Part shown: piece by piece, positions 8,308 to 17,661 of the stretch
Position numbering within the stretch: position 1 is the stretch's first letter
Layout of the letters: each line of letters starts with the position of its first letter
DNA from: RHLJ01 sp965212165
Lineage (GTDB): Bacteria > Bacteroidota > Rhodothermia > Balneolales > Balneolaceae
Direction of reading: 5' to 3'
Length of the DNA: 64,000 nucleotides
Assembly (NCBI GenBank): GCA_965212165.1
Contig: OZ243096.1
Span: 1,240,001-1,304,000 of the forward strand
The notes under the pieces: generated by a model
What the model saw: only the letters and a program-made list of their open reading frames with translations
What the model was told of the DNA's origin: nothing
Databases searched by the model: none
Program-made: the position numbers and the translations under genes

Positions 8308-10014
8308 TTAATTCGAAAAAGTATTCCTTTCTATTAGTTCTTTGGCACTATTTAATGCCGATTCAGATATTTCAGCCCCACTCATTAGGCTAGCTACTTC
8401 ATAAATATGCTCTTCGTTAGAAAGAGGGATGATCTTAGTTATAGTTCGTTCCTCTTCTTCTATTTTAGCTACTTTAAAATGATGATGAGCTTGACTAGCA
8501 ATTTGTGGCTGATGAGTGATTGCTACAATTTGGCAATGTTGTGAAAGCACTCGCATCGAACGACCTACTTTCTCAGATACCTCACCACTAATTCCAGTAT
8601 CAATTTCATCAAAAATCATTACTGGTAGACTTTGCTCTTTCGCCAAGATAGATTTAAGAGCTAACATAACACGACTGATTTCCCCACCTGAAGCGATTTT
8701 GGCTAAGGGTTTAGGTTCTTCTCCTTTGTTAGTAGAGATAAACAGTCGAACATCATCACAACCATATTCAGTACAGTCTATGGTTAATCCATCTACATCA
8801 ATCCATCCAGATGGACTTTGAAGCCATTCTACTCGAACAGCTAGCTTTGCATGCGAAATTCCAAGATTTGAGAGCTCTTGTTCAATATTTGAACTCAATC
8901 TTTCACCAATCTGAATACGCTTCTTGTGTAAAGACATAGCCGATTTCTTTAGCTTATAGCTTTGATCAGTTACAGATTTCTCAAGTTTCTCAATTTCTAA
9001 ATCAAAATTTTCTGCAAAAGAAAGCTCTCGTTGTATTTCGGAGAGGTAGGAAATTAGACTTGGTATATCTCTCTGATATTTCTTCTGAATTCTATTCAAC
9101 TCAGCCTGCCGTTGCCGAAGCTCTTCTAATCTTTTTGGATTAAACTCGATGTTATTTCTATAGCGTTCAGCAAATTGCACTGCTTCATTCACACTAACTC
9201 TAGCAGCATTAATTTCTTCTAGATAGGTTTCAAATTCAGGTTCAATTCGGGCTAAATCTTCAAGGTTGAGCTTTAGGATATTGAGTAATTGTAGAATATC
9301 GGTATCTCCATTATCTGAAAGCTCGGAGATAGTTGCAGCTTTTTGATCCAAAACTTCAGCATTATCAAGGAGATTCATTTCCGCAACCATTTCTTCTTCT
9401 TCTTCGATTGATAAACGAACATGTTCGAGTTCATTCACTTGAAAGCGATAAAGCTCTGTTTTCTCCTGTAATTCCGATTCTCTTTTCTTCAAAGAATAGA
9501 GTTCTTTTTGAAGCATCTTCATTTTTACAAAATCTATCTGATAAGCTTCAAGAACAGGGTCAATCTCCCCAAAACTATCAATTACACCACGATGATTTTC
9601 TTCTTTCAATAATAATTGATGATCGTGTTGGCCATGTAAATCAACCAATAAATCACCCACAGCTTTAAGAATGCTGATATTTACAGGAGTATCATTTATA
9701 AAAGCTCTACTACCAGTTTGACGAATTTCTCGCCTTAGAATGATGTACTCATTATGCTCGATATCATTTTCAGACAAGAGTTTCTTTAACGATAGATTCT
9801 TTCCAGTTTTTAATGTGGCTTCTGAAATTGCTTTATCAGCTCCACGGCGAATAACTTCTGTGTCGGCTCTTTCACCAAGAATCATATTAAGAGCACCAAT
9901 AATAATTGATTTTCCAGCTCCTGTTTGACCCGTCAGTATATTCAGTCCTTCTCCGAAACTTACTTCCAGTTCATCAATAAGTGCAAAGTCTTTTATGTAC
10001 AGCGATTGGATCAT
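8308..10014 (-). CDS. recN: DNA repair protein RecN
   Basis: 568 residues, the normal length. This SMC-like ATPase helps double-strand break repair by holding DNA ends or sister chromatids together. The Walker A motif GQTGAGKS is at 29-36, two long glutamate-rich coiled-coil stretches occupy the middle, and the C-terminal half has the ABC signature region (KIASGGEISRVMLALK) and Walker B (PVMIFDEIDTGISG). The ATG at 10014 gives the canonical MIQSLYIKDFALID start. The gene is followed by convergent genes only and looks monocistronic. About 250 bases lie between its start and the divergent rluD-like gene. No LexA-type operator was recognised there. Confidence 0.96.
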   Translation of the reverse strand: MIQSLYIKDFALIDELEVSFGEGLNILTGQTGAGKSIIIGALNMILGERADTEVIRRGADKAISEATLKTGKNLSLKKLLSENDIEHNEYIILRREIRQTGSRAFINDTPVNISILKAVGDLLVDLHGQHDHQLLLKEENHRGVIDSFGEIDPVLEAYQIDFVKMKMLQKELYSLKKRESELQEKTELYRFQVNELEHVRLSIEEEEEMVAEMNLLDNAEVLDQKAATISELSDNGDTDILQLLNILKLNLEDLARIEPEFETYLEEINAARVSVNEAVQFAERYRNNIEFNPKRLEELRQRQAELNRIQKKYQRDIPSLISYLSEIQRELSFAENFDLEIEKLEKSVTDQSYKLKKSAMSLHKKRIQIGERLSSNIEQELSNLGISHAKLAVRVEWLQSPSGWIDVDGLTIDCTEYGCDDVRLFISTNKGEEPKPLAKIASGGEISRVMLALKSILAKEQSLPVMIFDEIDTGISGEVSEKVGRSMRVLSQHCQIVAITHQPQIASQAHHHFKVAKIEEEERTITKIIPLSNEEHIYEVASLMSGAEISESALNSAKELIERNTFSN

Positions 10015-10268
10015 TGGAATTCCGAATTATGAAATCAAGGTTTTAAGTTAAATGATTGACTAATATCTACTTTCTCTCACTTCTTTTAAAGATATAGATA
10101 CATTATTTACAAAATCCTTTAAAAATGAACCAGAAATAGCTTTTTCATATGATCACATTTTTAGCTCATATATATTCAATAACTCTTCAATTTTGGAGAT
10201 AGAAGTATTCAAAATTTAAGTACCACCATTAATAAGCAAAGTCGTTTCAAACTGCTTACCTTTATCTA

Positions 10269-11267
10269 ATGGAAGAAAAAAAGACGATCTACGAATTTAA
10301 AGTACCCGAAGGGCAACAAGAGTCGATAAGGCTAGATGCTTACATTACTGGTTTTGTGGAGAATGCCACGAGGAATAAAGTCCAGAAGGCAATAAGAGAT
10401 GGCTATGTCTGGGTTAATGGAAAGCATGAGAAAGTTTCTTATAAAATGCTTCCAGGAGATAAGATTTATATTGAATTACCCTTTGCCCCACCTCCTGAAG
10501 CGGAAGCCGAGAAATTGGATATAGATATTATGTATGAAGATGAAGATCTCATCATTGTAAATAAAGAAGCGGGAATGGTTGTTCATCCAGCGTATGGTAA
10601 CTGGACGGGTACTTTGGTAAATGGACTGATGCATCATGTAGACGAACTCGCTGGTGAAGATGAAGACGAAAACATTAGACCAGGAATTGTCCACCGTTTA
10701 GACAAAGACACCAGTGGTTTATTAGTAGTTGCTAAAAATGATGAAACCTTAGCAAAACTGTCTGCTAAATTTGCAGAGAAAGATGTAGAAAGAACATATT
10801 GGGCGATTGTATGGGGAACACCACCAGAAGAAGGCACCATTGAAGGTGATATTGGACGTTCTAAACAAGACAGAAAGTTGATGACTGTTATGCAAGGTGG
10901 TAGAGGGAAACACGCAGTCACGCACTACAAAGTACTGGAATACTTTGATTATCTGAGTTTAGTTGAAGTTAAATTGGAAACTGGAAGAACACATCAAATT
11001 CGAGTTCACTTTAATCATATTGGAAATAATGTATTCGGTGATACAACTTATGGTGGTACTTCAGTTCGGTATGGCCCTAATACCGGTGCCAGAAAAGTTA
11101 TGTTCCATAAATTGATTACAGGTCTAGGCAGACAAGCACTTCATGCAAAAACTCTTGGGTTCGAACATCCTAAAACTGGAGAAATAGTTCGTTTTGATTC
11201 TGAGCTCCCAGAAGATTTCCAGCATGTACTGGATACTCTAAGGGAGAAATGTAATAAGGAATACTAG
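10269..11267 (+). CDS. rluD: RluA/RluD-family pseudouridine synthase
   Basis: 332 residues. An S4 RNA-binding domain spans about 20-75 (IRDGYVWVNGK), and the catalytic domain contains HRLDKDTSGLLVVAK, with Asp145 as the catalytic aspartate. GRTHQIRVHF and GDTTYGG are further family signatures. It isomerises uridines in RNA. The presence of S4 plus the RluA-type core and its length best fit RluD, which modifies helix 69 of 23S rRNA, but RluC-like specificity cannot be excluded. The gene points away from recN and ends 15 bases from the convergent HEAT-like gene. Confidence 0.9.
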   Translation: MEEKKTIYEFKVPEGQQESIRLDAYITGFVENATRNKVQKAIRDGYVWVNGKHEKVSYKMLPGDKIYIELPFAPPPEAEAEKLDIDIMYEDEDLIIVNKEAGMVVHPAYGNWTGTLVNGLMHHVDELAGEDEDENIRPGIVHRLDKDTSGLLVVAKNDETLAKLSAKFAEKDVERTYWAIVWGTPPEEGTIEGDIGRSKQDRKLMTVMQGGRGKHAVTHYKVLEYFDYLSLVEVKLETGRTHQIRVHFNHIGNNVFGDTTYGGTSVRYGPNTGARKVMFHKLITGLGRQALHAKTLGFEHPKTGEIVRFDSELPEDFQHVLDTLREKCNKEY

Positions 11268-11282
11268 GAAAAGACTGATTAA

Positions 11283-11789
11283 TTAATTCTCTAGTTTTGC
11301 GGCCATTTTGATAACTGATGCTCGAATACCTGGTGAGAGTGGATTTATATAGTGCGGTTGAGATAAAAGAAGGATCTCATGGTTTAACTCAGGATATTTT
11401 TTCGCGATTTGAACCATAGCCTTGAAAGCAAAATGTCGAATGGAAGGTTTTTTACGAACCTGTTCCCATAAATTCACTGATAGGTCGAAGAGTAAGCTTT
11501 CCTGTTCTTCAGTAAGTTTAACTTGCAATAGAATTTTAAGCAATTCCCTTTGGTGTCCATCTTCAAAATTTGGTAGAAGCTCTATAATTTTTGAAGTATG
11601 AGGGGCAATTCTAGAGTCATTTTTTTTGATATCACCACCAATCATCCAAGCTGCTCGCCAACAAAACGGATCTTCGTTTGAAAGTGCCATTTCGATCGCT
11701 TCATCAAAGCAATCTGGATGATTTTGGTAAAATTCGACCATCTCGGCTTTTTTACGTTTTAGTAAAATGGTTCTTAAATTAGATTGCAT
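11283..11789 (-). CDS. Small HEAT-like helical repeat protein, function unknown
   Basis: 168 residues, almost entirely predicted helix, with segments such as WRAAWMIGGDI, LLKILLQVKL, HFAFKAMVQIAKKYP and IRASVIKMAAKL arranged like successive HEAT/armadillo-type helical pairs. There is no signal peptide, membrane segment or catalytic motif, so a cytoplasmic binding scaffold is the most that can be said. It is read toward rluD and away from gldC; about 120 bases separate it from the gldC start. I do not recognise a named family. Confidence 0.75.
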   Translation of the reverse strand: MQSNLRTILLKRKKAEMVEFYQNHPDCFDEAIEMALSNEDPFCWRAAWMIGGDIKKNDSRIAPHTSKIIELLPNFEDGHQRELLKILLQVKLTEEQESLLFDLSVNLWEQVRKKPSIRHFAFKAMVQIAKKYPELNHEILLLSQPHYINPLSPGIRASVIKMAAKLEN

Positions 11790-11910
11790 AGTAGTATATA
11801 AATAACATTCTTCATGATGTTTAAAAATTCAAGAATAAAACAGGACAATTTTTCAAAAAGGTAATGTATAGAAATCGGTATCTTTAAAAGAATTTGAAAT
11901 AAAGATATTC

Positions 11911-12240
11911 ATGCAAAAGAAAGAAATTAATATCACGGTAGAACTAGACGAACAAAATATTCCAACCAATATAATTTGGAGAGCTGATGACATGCAGGGT
12001 AAAAGTGAAGCCCAATGCCGCGCAATGTTATTATCACTATGGGATGCTAAACAAAAAGACACCTTGAAACTTGATCTTTGGACTAAAGATATGACGGTAG
12101 ATGAGATGAAAATCTTTTTCCATCAGACTTTAGTGACAATGGCATCAACACTACAAAACGCTACCAATGATGAACGTATTTCTGGGGATATGATGGACTT
12201 CTGTGATTATTTCGCTGAAAAAATGGAAATCAAAGCTTAA
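11911..12240 (+). CDS. gldC: Gliding motility-associated protein GldC
   Basis: 109 residues. The sequence closely follows the GldC pattern: an N-terminal beta segment (EINITVELDEQNIPTNIIW), then LSLWDAKQKDTLKLDLWTKDM, VDEMKIFFHQTLVTMA and a C-terminal DFCDYFAEKM. GldC is a small soluble protein first found through gliding mutants of Flavobacterium, where it sits beside gldB; its biochemical role remains unclear. Here it stands alone between a HEAT-like gene and a convergent carrier gene, with no gldB nearby. Many non-gliding Bacteroidota also keep GldC, so it does not by itself prove gliding. Confidence 0.92.
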   Translation: MQKKEINITVELDEQNIPTNIIWRADDMQGKSEAQCRAMLLSLWDAKQKDTLKLDLWTKDMTVDEMKIFFHQTLVTMASTLQNATNDERISGDMMDFCDYFAEKMEIKA

Positions 12241-12254
12241 TAATAGTTTTGAAC

Positions 12255-13589
12255 TTAGAGTCCTATAAAAATAGCTGTAAAAATTGCTAAAAGGCTTATT
12301 CCCATAACTATTAAATAAGGTTTCCAGCAGAAGGCAAACCATTCTTTATAAGAAATTCCTGCTGCAGTAAGCATGGCTAGTAGAGCTCCATTTGTTGGAG
12401 TGAGTAAGTCCATGAAATTAGCTCCGTATTGATAGCACAAAATCATTACCTGTCGCGACATCCCGATTAAATCTGCTAGAGGAGTGAGTAAAGGCATAGT
12501 TAAAACAGCCTGACCCGAGTTACTTGGCACTGGAATATGAAGAATAGCTTGAGCTGTTGTCATTCCAACAGCTGATACCATAATCGGAAGGTCTTGGAGT
12601 GGATTGAATAACCCAAATACTATACTATCAATGATTTTACCTTCGTCAAGAATTAAATATAGGCTTCGTGCTAGACCAACTACAACCGCTGCAAAGGCCA
12701 TTTCTTGGAACCCACCTGCATAAGCTTTAGCTGTTCCATTAATTCCAAGTTTTCCAATCAACCCACAGATAATTCCCATGACCAAAAATGAGGCGGACAT
12801 TTGATTATAATCCCAATCCCATTCAAGAATTCCATACACCATAAACGCGAAAGTGATAAGAACTAATGATAATATGATCATTGAACGAGTAGTTAGATTT
12901 GTTGAAGAATCAACTTCTTGCGGAATATGAAATTCAGATGATTTCCCCATACGAATCACCCAATAAATCCAAAATGTGGATACAATCAATAAAACAATAA
13001 CCCGAAAAAAAGTACCTGAAAATGGTTCGACGTCAGCTACTTTTTGAGCTAATAAAACTCCAAAAGGATTCATTGGACTAAAAGTTGCACCAATGGTTGC
13101 AGAACCAGCAGAAATAGCTATAGCAGCAACTTTTGAGTATCCAATTCGATCTGCCATAATCACCAAAAAGGGAATCATGGCAATAATTTCTTCATAGGTA
13201 TTATTTAGTGCACCAACGGTAATGAATACAATACCTACTAATATTATCACACGATCCTGTGAATGGTGATAGCGATGAACTAAGGAGGATAGACCTTCAT
13301 TAAATGCGCCCGTCTTATCAACAACTACAAATGCTCCGCCGATAATTAAAATCAAAACAACTAAATCGGCGCCAAATACAATACCTTCTGGTACTTTAAC
13401 AATTGCTTCGAGTAAACCAATTGGTTGTGACTCAATTTCTTGATAGCTGTTTGCTACTACAACCTCTCTACCTGTTTCTTGATCTAGAGTGCGTTCATAT
13501 TCTCCTGCTGGTATAATGTGAGTAAGTACAGCAGCTAGGGCAATAAAAATGAGTAAGATTGCAAGAGGATGGGGAAAGTCGAAATTCAT
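12255..13589 (-). CDS. YfcC-family carrier (COG1288-type)
   Basis: 444 residues with about eleven or twelve hydrophobic helices and a periplasmic loop near 25-55 (HIIPAGEYERTLDQETGREVV) typical of the YfcC/ArcD-like branch of the DcuC/IT superfamily. The repeated family segments GALNNTYEEIIAMIPFLV, ATIGATFSPMNPFGVLLAQ and HIPVPSNSGQAVLTMPLL are conserved. Members move basic amino acids, C4-dicarboxylates or related substrates with protons or by exchange; the substrate cannot be assigned from sequence. It converges on gldC with 14 bases between them, and 64 bases separate it from the Memo-family gene upstream on the same strand. Confidence 0.88.
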   Translation of the reverse strand: MNFDFPHPLAILLIFIALAAVLTHIIPAGEYERTLDQETGREVVVANSYQEIESQPIGLLEAIVKVPEGIVFGADLVVLILIIGGAFVVVDKTGAFNEGLSSLVHRYHHSQDRVIILVGIVFITVGALNNTYEEIIAMIPFLVIMADRIGYSKVAAIAISAGSATIGATFSPMNPFGVLLAQKVADVEPFSGTFFRVIVLLIVSTFWIYWVIRMGKSSEFHIPQEVDSSTNLTTRSMIILSLVLITFAFMVYGILEWDWDYNQMSASFLVMGIICGLIGKLGINGTAKAYAGGFQEMAFAAVVVGLARSLYLILDEGKIIDSIVFGLFNPLQDLPIMVSAVGMTTAQAILHIPVPSNSGQAVLTMPLLTPLADLIGMSRQVMILCYQYGANFMDLLTPTNGALLAMLTAAGISYKEWFAFCWKPYLIVMGISLLAIFTAIFIGL

Positions 13590-13653
13590 TTGTACCGTTT
13601 ATTAAGTTGTGCAAGAAAGTACAGTATATAATCTGATCAACAAATAAAGTATA

Positions 13654-14889
13654 TCAAGTATATAATATCGACCCAAAACTCACTGCACTTTCACGATTTC
13701 TTTCATCCCATAAATCATAGGTGATGATCTCTCCTTTTTGGTGAGGAAAGGCTTTTAAAAATGTGATAAGAGGTGGGAACCCACAAATGCGATAGGGGTC
13801 GTATTCTTCTTTCATTAATGAAATCAGTTTTTCAGAATTCCCAGAAGCACTAATTTGAAGGAAGCGATCGTCATTAATTTTAACTTCATCAAACATTTCG
13901 GATGCTTCTTGCTGATCACCAAATTTATGACCAATATGAGACAAGTCTCCACTAATTAAGAAGAATGTTTCATCATCATCAAGCTGCTGAAGTATAGTTG
14001 AAAAAGAATCTATCTGTTGTTCACGATAGCTATTTTTGGAATATAAAATTTCATCTAGACCTCCAACTAGAATTGGAATAATTTCAAAATTGTGATTCCA
14101 GATATGATTCAAAAATAGAAGATGTAATTCAATACTGTGTTCAATTCTATGTGCCCTTGATAGATTTGAAATTCCAATCTGTGCAGGATCCTGTATCGAG
14201 TTCAGGATGAAGTTAATTGAGGGCTTGTGTGAGTTAACTTCTCCATTTGGCATTACAAAAGTCTTATCAGAAATAATAAATGGAGTTTCTTCATATAGAT
14301 TACCATGTAATCCTGAATAATGTGAAGTTGCAAGAATGACAACACGTTTTGGTTTTAATTCTTTGATGGATGAAAAAGCTTTAACATAACTACCCATTCC
14401 AACTCTGGGATCAATGTGAGGTGCATACAACGCTTTTGCAGACTGAACAGTTTTTGATTGTTCATAGGTAGAAAAAGCTTCATCAAGAAAAACTTTTAAC
14501 TCTTTAGTGTCGTGTGGATAAGAGTTACCAGAAGTTGTGCAATAATGAGTACTAGACTTTTCATACTCGGATTCTATAAGCTCAACTTGTTCTGCGAAAG
14601 CTGTTGAGTCAAGAAGACTATGTTCATCAAGAAACCGTACATAACCAAGAATTTGCTCCTTTGTTATTTCGTCAGTACTAAACTTTAGAATATCTTCTAC
14701 ACTTCTAGAGCCATCAATTAAAGAAAGCATTACATCTGCATCTGAAGGTAAAATAAAGTCAGGTGTTGTATATCCCAACGAATCATAAAAGTAGATAAAG
14801 TTTTCGCCGTTTTGATTATGAGGAATTCGTTGTATGTCGAAGCGGACAGGTGGAATCGGGAGAGTATATGAGTTGAAGATTTTGTCCAT
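13654..14889 (-). CDS. Memo-family protein (AmmeMemoRadiSam system protein B) with N-terminal domain
   Basis: 411 residues. The C-terminal two thirds (about 150-411) match the Memo fold, with PHIDPRVGMGSY, LATSHYSGLHG, HSIELHLLFLNHIW and SGDLSHIGHKFGD supplying the histidines of the presumed metal site. The first 110 residues form a separate small domain (SDADVMLSLIDGSRSVEDIL) resembling PqqD-like or winged-helix modules. Memo proteins are related to class III extradiol dioxygenases and are commonly encoded with an AMMECR1 protein and a radical SAM enzyme; neither partner lies in this window. The reaction is not known for bacterial members. Confidence 0.85.
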   Translation of the reverse strand: MDKIFNSYTLPIPPVRFDIQRIPHNQNGENFIYFYDSLGYTTPDFILPSDADVMLSLIDGSRSVEDILKFSTDEITKEQILGYVRFLDEHSLLDSTAFAEQVELIESEYEKSSTHYCTTSGNSYPHDTKELKVFLDEAFSTYEQSKTVQSAKALYAPHIDPRVGMGSYVKAFSSIKELKPKRVVILATSHYSGLHGNLYEETPFIISDKTFVMPNGEVNSHKPSINFILNSIQDPAQIGISNLSRAHRIEHSIELHLLFLNHIWNHNFEIIPILVGGLDEILYSKNSYREQQIDSFSTILQQLDDDETFFLISGDLSHIGHKFGDQQEASEMFDEVKINDDRFLQISASGNSEKLISLMKEEYDPYRICGFPPLITFLKAFPHQKGEIITYDLWDERNRESAVSFGSILYT

Positions 14890-14986
14890 TTAAAAAATGT
14901 AGAGAATTAATATGGTATATGCTTCAGATCAGGAGATAGTGTGTTAAAACATACTCATATAATGGAAAGCAATTAATTCCAAAATA

Positions 14987-15670
14987 CTAAGTTTTTTTCT
15001 CCCTCATTTTCTGACATTCGCAATTCTTACCATATTTCACACAAAGAGGATGATCCGGCGCTTTTGAAAACCTAGCTTTACAGGGCCCTCGACCATGGTG
15101 TATCATTAAATGTGATAAATCTGTCCAGCTTTCTTGAGGAAATAGTACCATTAAGTCTCGTTCTATTTTCTCAACATTATCTTTATGTTTAGTAAGTCCA
15201 AACCTATTCGAGAATCTCTTTACATGGGTATCTACTACAACCCCATGATTGATGCCAAAAGCATTTCCTAAAACAACATTTGCCGTTTTTCGTGCAGCTC
15301 CTCTTAATGTTAAAAGGTCATCCATGTTTGATGGAACTTCACCACCAAAATTATCAACTAGAGTTTTTGAGGTTTCTTTCAATGACTTAGCTTTATTTCT
15401 ATAGAAACCTGTAGTTTTGACTAATTCTTCCAATTCCTCAAGAGGAGCTTCTGCCATTAACTCAGGGTTTGGGTAGGTCTCGAAAAGAGCTGGGGTAACT
15501 TTATTTACTCTAACATCAGTACATTGAGCACTTAAAATAGTTGCAATTAATAATTCAAAAGCATTTCTATGATCTAGTTCACAAACTGGGTTTGGGTAGT
15601 AAGAATAAAGCTCGTTAAGTATCTCTGATGCTCTTTCTTTCTGTTTCTTAGTTTTTCGAGGTAACTTCAT
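14987..15670 (-). CDS. nth: Endonuclease III (base-excision repair glycosylase/AP lyase)
   Basis: 227 residues from the ATG at 15670; an in-frame TTG at 15682 would add four. The enzyme removes oxidised pyrimidines and cleaves abasic sites. STILSAQCTDVRVNKVTP, the helix-hairpin-helix with catalytic lysine (LRGAARKTANVVLG) and the catalytic aspartate in VVVDTHVKRFSNRFGL are present. Two points are unusual: the hairpin reads LRGAA rather than the common LPGVG, and the C-terminal cysteines are spaced C-x12-C-x6-C-x-C instead of C-x6-C-x2-C-x5-C, so the usual 4Fe-4S cluster arrangement is uncertain. The gene stands alone. Confidence 0.93.
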   Translation of the reverse strand: MKLPRKTKKQKERASEILNELYSYYPNPVCELDHRNAFELLIATILSAQCTDVRVNKVTPALFETYPNPELMAEAPLEELEELVKTTGFYRNKAKSLKETSKTLVDNFGGEVPSNMDDLLTLRGAARKTANVVLGNAFGINHGVVVDTHVKRFSNRFGLTKHKDNVEKIERDLMVLFPQESWTDLSHLMIHHGRGPCKARFSKAPDHPLCVKYGKNCECQKMREKKT

Positions 15671-15792
15671 AGTTATATTCAATTGAATACTATTTAAAGT
15701 ATGTTACATTGTAGACTTTCTTGAATCCAGAAGGAAACAAAATAGTTCAAATATGTAATAAGAATCTAGGTTAATTTATTTCGATATCGTCT

Positions 15793-17655
15793 ATGCAAGA
15801 TCAGAAAACTTATCAAAATACTACTATATATACCATATTTGGGATGCTACTTGGTTTGGCTTTCCCCTTGGTAGCAACACTTTTTGAAATAGGTTTAGAA
15901 GGACTTTCTTTTTCAATTGATTCCATTACTAAAGTACAAGTGAGTAACCCATTACTATGGATTATAGACACTGCTCCATTCTTTTTAGGTATAATGGCCG
16001 GTCTTGCAGGGTATCTTAAGGATCAAACAGTTCATATAAATCAAGGATTAGAGAGAACTATTCAAGAACGAACGGAAGTATTAAGGAATAGGAATAAAGA
16101 ATTAATTGAAGCAAAGGAACAAGCTGAAGCAGGTGCAAAGGCTAAAACGCAGTTCTTATCAACGATGAGCCATGAAATTAGGACTCCTTTAAATGCAGTA
16201 ATTGGAATGTCTGGATTGCTGGGGGATACAAAACTAGATAATGAACAGCATGACTTTGTAAAAACAATCAATATGAGTGGTGAGAACCTTTTAGGTATCA
16301 TAAATAATATACTTGATTTTGCAAAGATCGATTCTGGCAAGATTGAACTTGAAGAATTTGAATTTTCGATTGCATATTTAATCGAAGATGTGCTTGACCT
16401 AGTATCTGCTACCGAACTTGATAGGAAAATTGAACTGATATATAATATTGAAGAATCGGTACCTGATTATGTATATGGAGATTCTACACGAGTTCAACAA
16501 GTGTTAGTAAACTTAGTTCGAAATGCCATCAAGTTTACTGAAATAGGTGAGGTTGTTATTTTCGTGAAAAAATTGAGAGATGAAGAGGGGTATGTAAACC
16601 TCCAATTCTCAGTTAAGGATACTGGGATTGGTATACCTAAAAAGAAACAGGAAAGACTATTTAAATCTTTTTCACAAGTTGATGCAAGTACTACCAGAAA
16701 ATTTGGAGGAACAGGATTAGGTTTAGCGATAAGTAAACGGCTAGTAGAATTAATGAATGGTGAAATATCTGTTGAAAGTAAAAAGGGGGTAGGTAGTACA
16801 TTTCGATTTAGTATTGATATGAAGAAAAGTGATAAAGAGCTAGAAGTCGAAAAGACGGTAAATCTACATGGCAAAAAAGTATTTATACTTGATGATAACG
16901 ATACTAATCTCATCATTTTAAAAGCACAGTGTGAAAAAGCGGGAATGGAAGTCACAACTTTTCAAGATCCATTTGAATTAGATGATAAGAGTGACGTTTT
17001 AAAAGATTACGATATGGGCATTTTAGATATGCATATGCCTGGTAAAAACGGATTGCAGGTAGCAGAAGGTATTAGAGAAAAATTTACGAAATCAGAATTA
17101 CCTTTAGTATTATTAAGCTCAATAATGGATTTAGGTAGTGCAGAAGAAAGAAAGAAGTTTAATTTATATCTTACAAAACCAGTAAAACAAACTCATTTAC
17201 TTCACAATCTAGAACGTATTTTTGCTGATGTTTCTGGTATACATAGATCTAAAGTAAAAGAGAACCTCAATAAATTTGACTTGGGTAAAAAAATCAAAAT
17301 ACTATTGGCAGAGGATAATGCCATAAATCAAAAAGTAGCAAGTAAAATGCTTGAGCGTTTAGGTCAAACTTGTGATGTTGCTGGTAATGGAGTTGAAGCT
17401 TTAGAAATGTGCATGCTAATAGACTATGATTTGATATTCATGGATATGGAGATGCCAGAGATGGATGGTATTCAGGCTACTCAAGAATTAATTAAAAGAG
17501 AGCATAAACTTAATAAGTTGCCAAAAATTATTGCAATGACAGCAAACGCAATGGAAGAAGATAGAAAGCGATGTTTAGATGCAGGAATGCATGACTTTTT
17601 AGCAAAGCCTGTAAAAATGGACTCCATGCAAGAAATACTAGGTAAATGGTTTTAA
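15793..17655 (+). CDS. Membrane-bound hybrid histidine kinase with two receiver domains
   Basis: 620 residues. Two membrane helices (about 12-31 and 55-74) flank a short extracytoplasmic loop, and a coiled coil (80-117) links to the HisKA domain with HEIRTPLNAVIG (phospho-accepting His127). The ATPase domain follows (NLVRNAIKFT, DTGIGIPKKK, GGTGLGLAIS). Two receiver domains come next: the first has phospho-Asp412 (ILDMHMPGKNG), the second Asp551 (FMDMEMPEMDG). No output domain or cognate regulator lies nearby, so signal would leave by a separate phosphotransfer protein. The tiny sensory loop suggests sensing within the membrane or from the cytoplasm. It ends six bases from a convergent peptidase gene. 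Confidence 0.93.
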   Translation: MQDQKTYQNTTIYTIFGMLLGLAFPLVATLFEIGLEGLSFSIDSITKVQVSNPLLWIIDTAPFFLGIMAGLAGYLKDQTVHINQGLERTIQERTEVLRNRNKELIEAKEQAEAGAKAKTQFLSTMSHEIRTPLNAVIGMSGLLGDTKLDNEQHDFVKTINMSGENLLGIINNILDFAKIDSGKIELEEFEFSIAYLIEDVLDLVSATELDRKIELIYNIEESVPDYVYGDSTRVQQVLVNLVRNAIKFTEIGEVVIFVKKLRDEEGYVNLQFSVKDTGIGIPKKKQERLFKSFSQVDASTTRKFGGTGLGLAISKRLVELMNGEISVESKKGVGSTFRFSIDMKKSDKELEVEKTVNLHGKKVFILDDNDTNLIILKAQCEKAGMEVTTFQDPFELDDKSDVLKDYDMGILDMHMPGKNGLQVAEGIREKFTKSELPLVLLSSIMDLGSAEERKKFNLYLTKPVKQTHLLHNLERIFADVSGIHRSKVKENLNKFDLGKKIKILLAEDNAINQKVASKMLERLGQTCDVAGNGVEALEMCMLIDYDLIFMDMEMPEMDGIQATQELIKREHKLNKLPKIIAMTANAMEEDRKRCLDAGMHDFLAKPVKMDSMQEILGKWF

Positions 17656-17661
17656 GTAATT

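Noticed and set aside
16494..16955. A 153-residue minus-strand frame inside the hybrid kinase gene
   Set aside because: It is antisense to conserved ATPase-domain sequence and its composition is that of a shadow frame.
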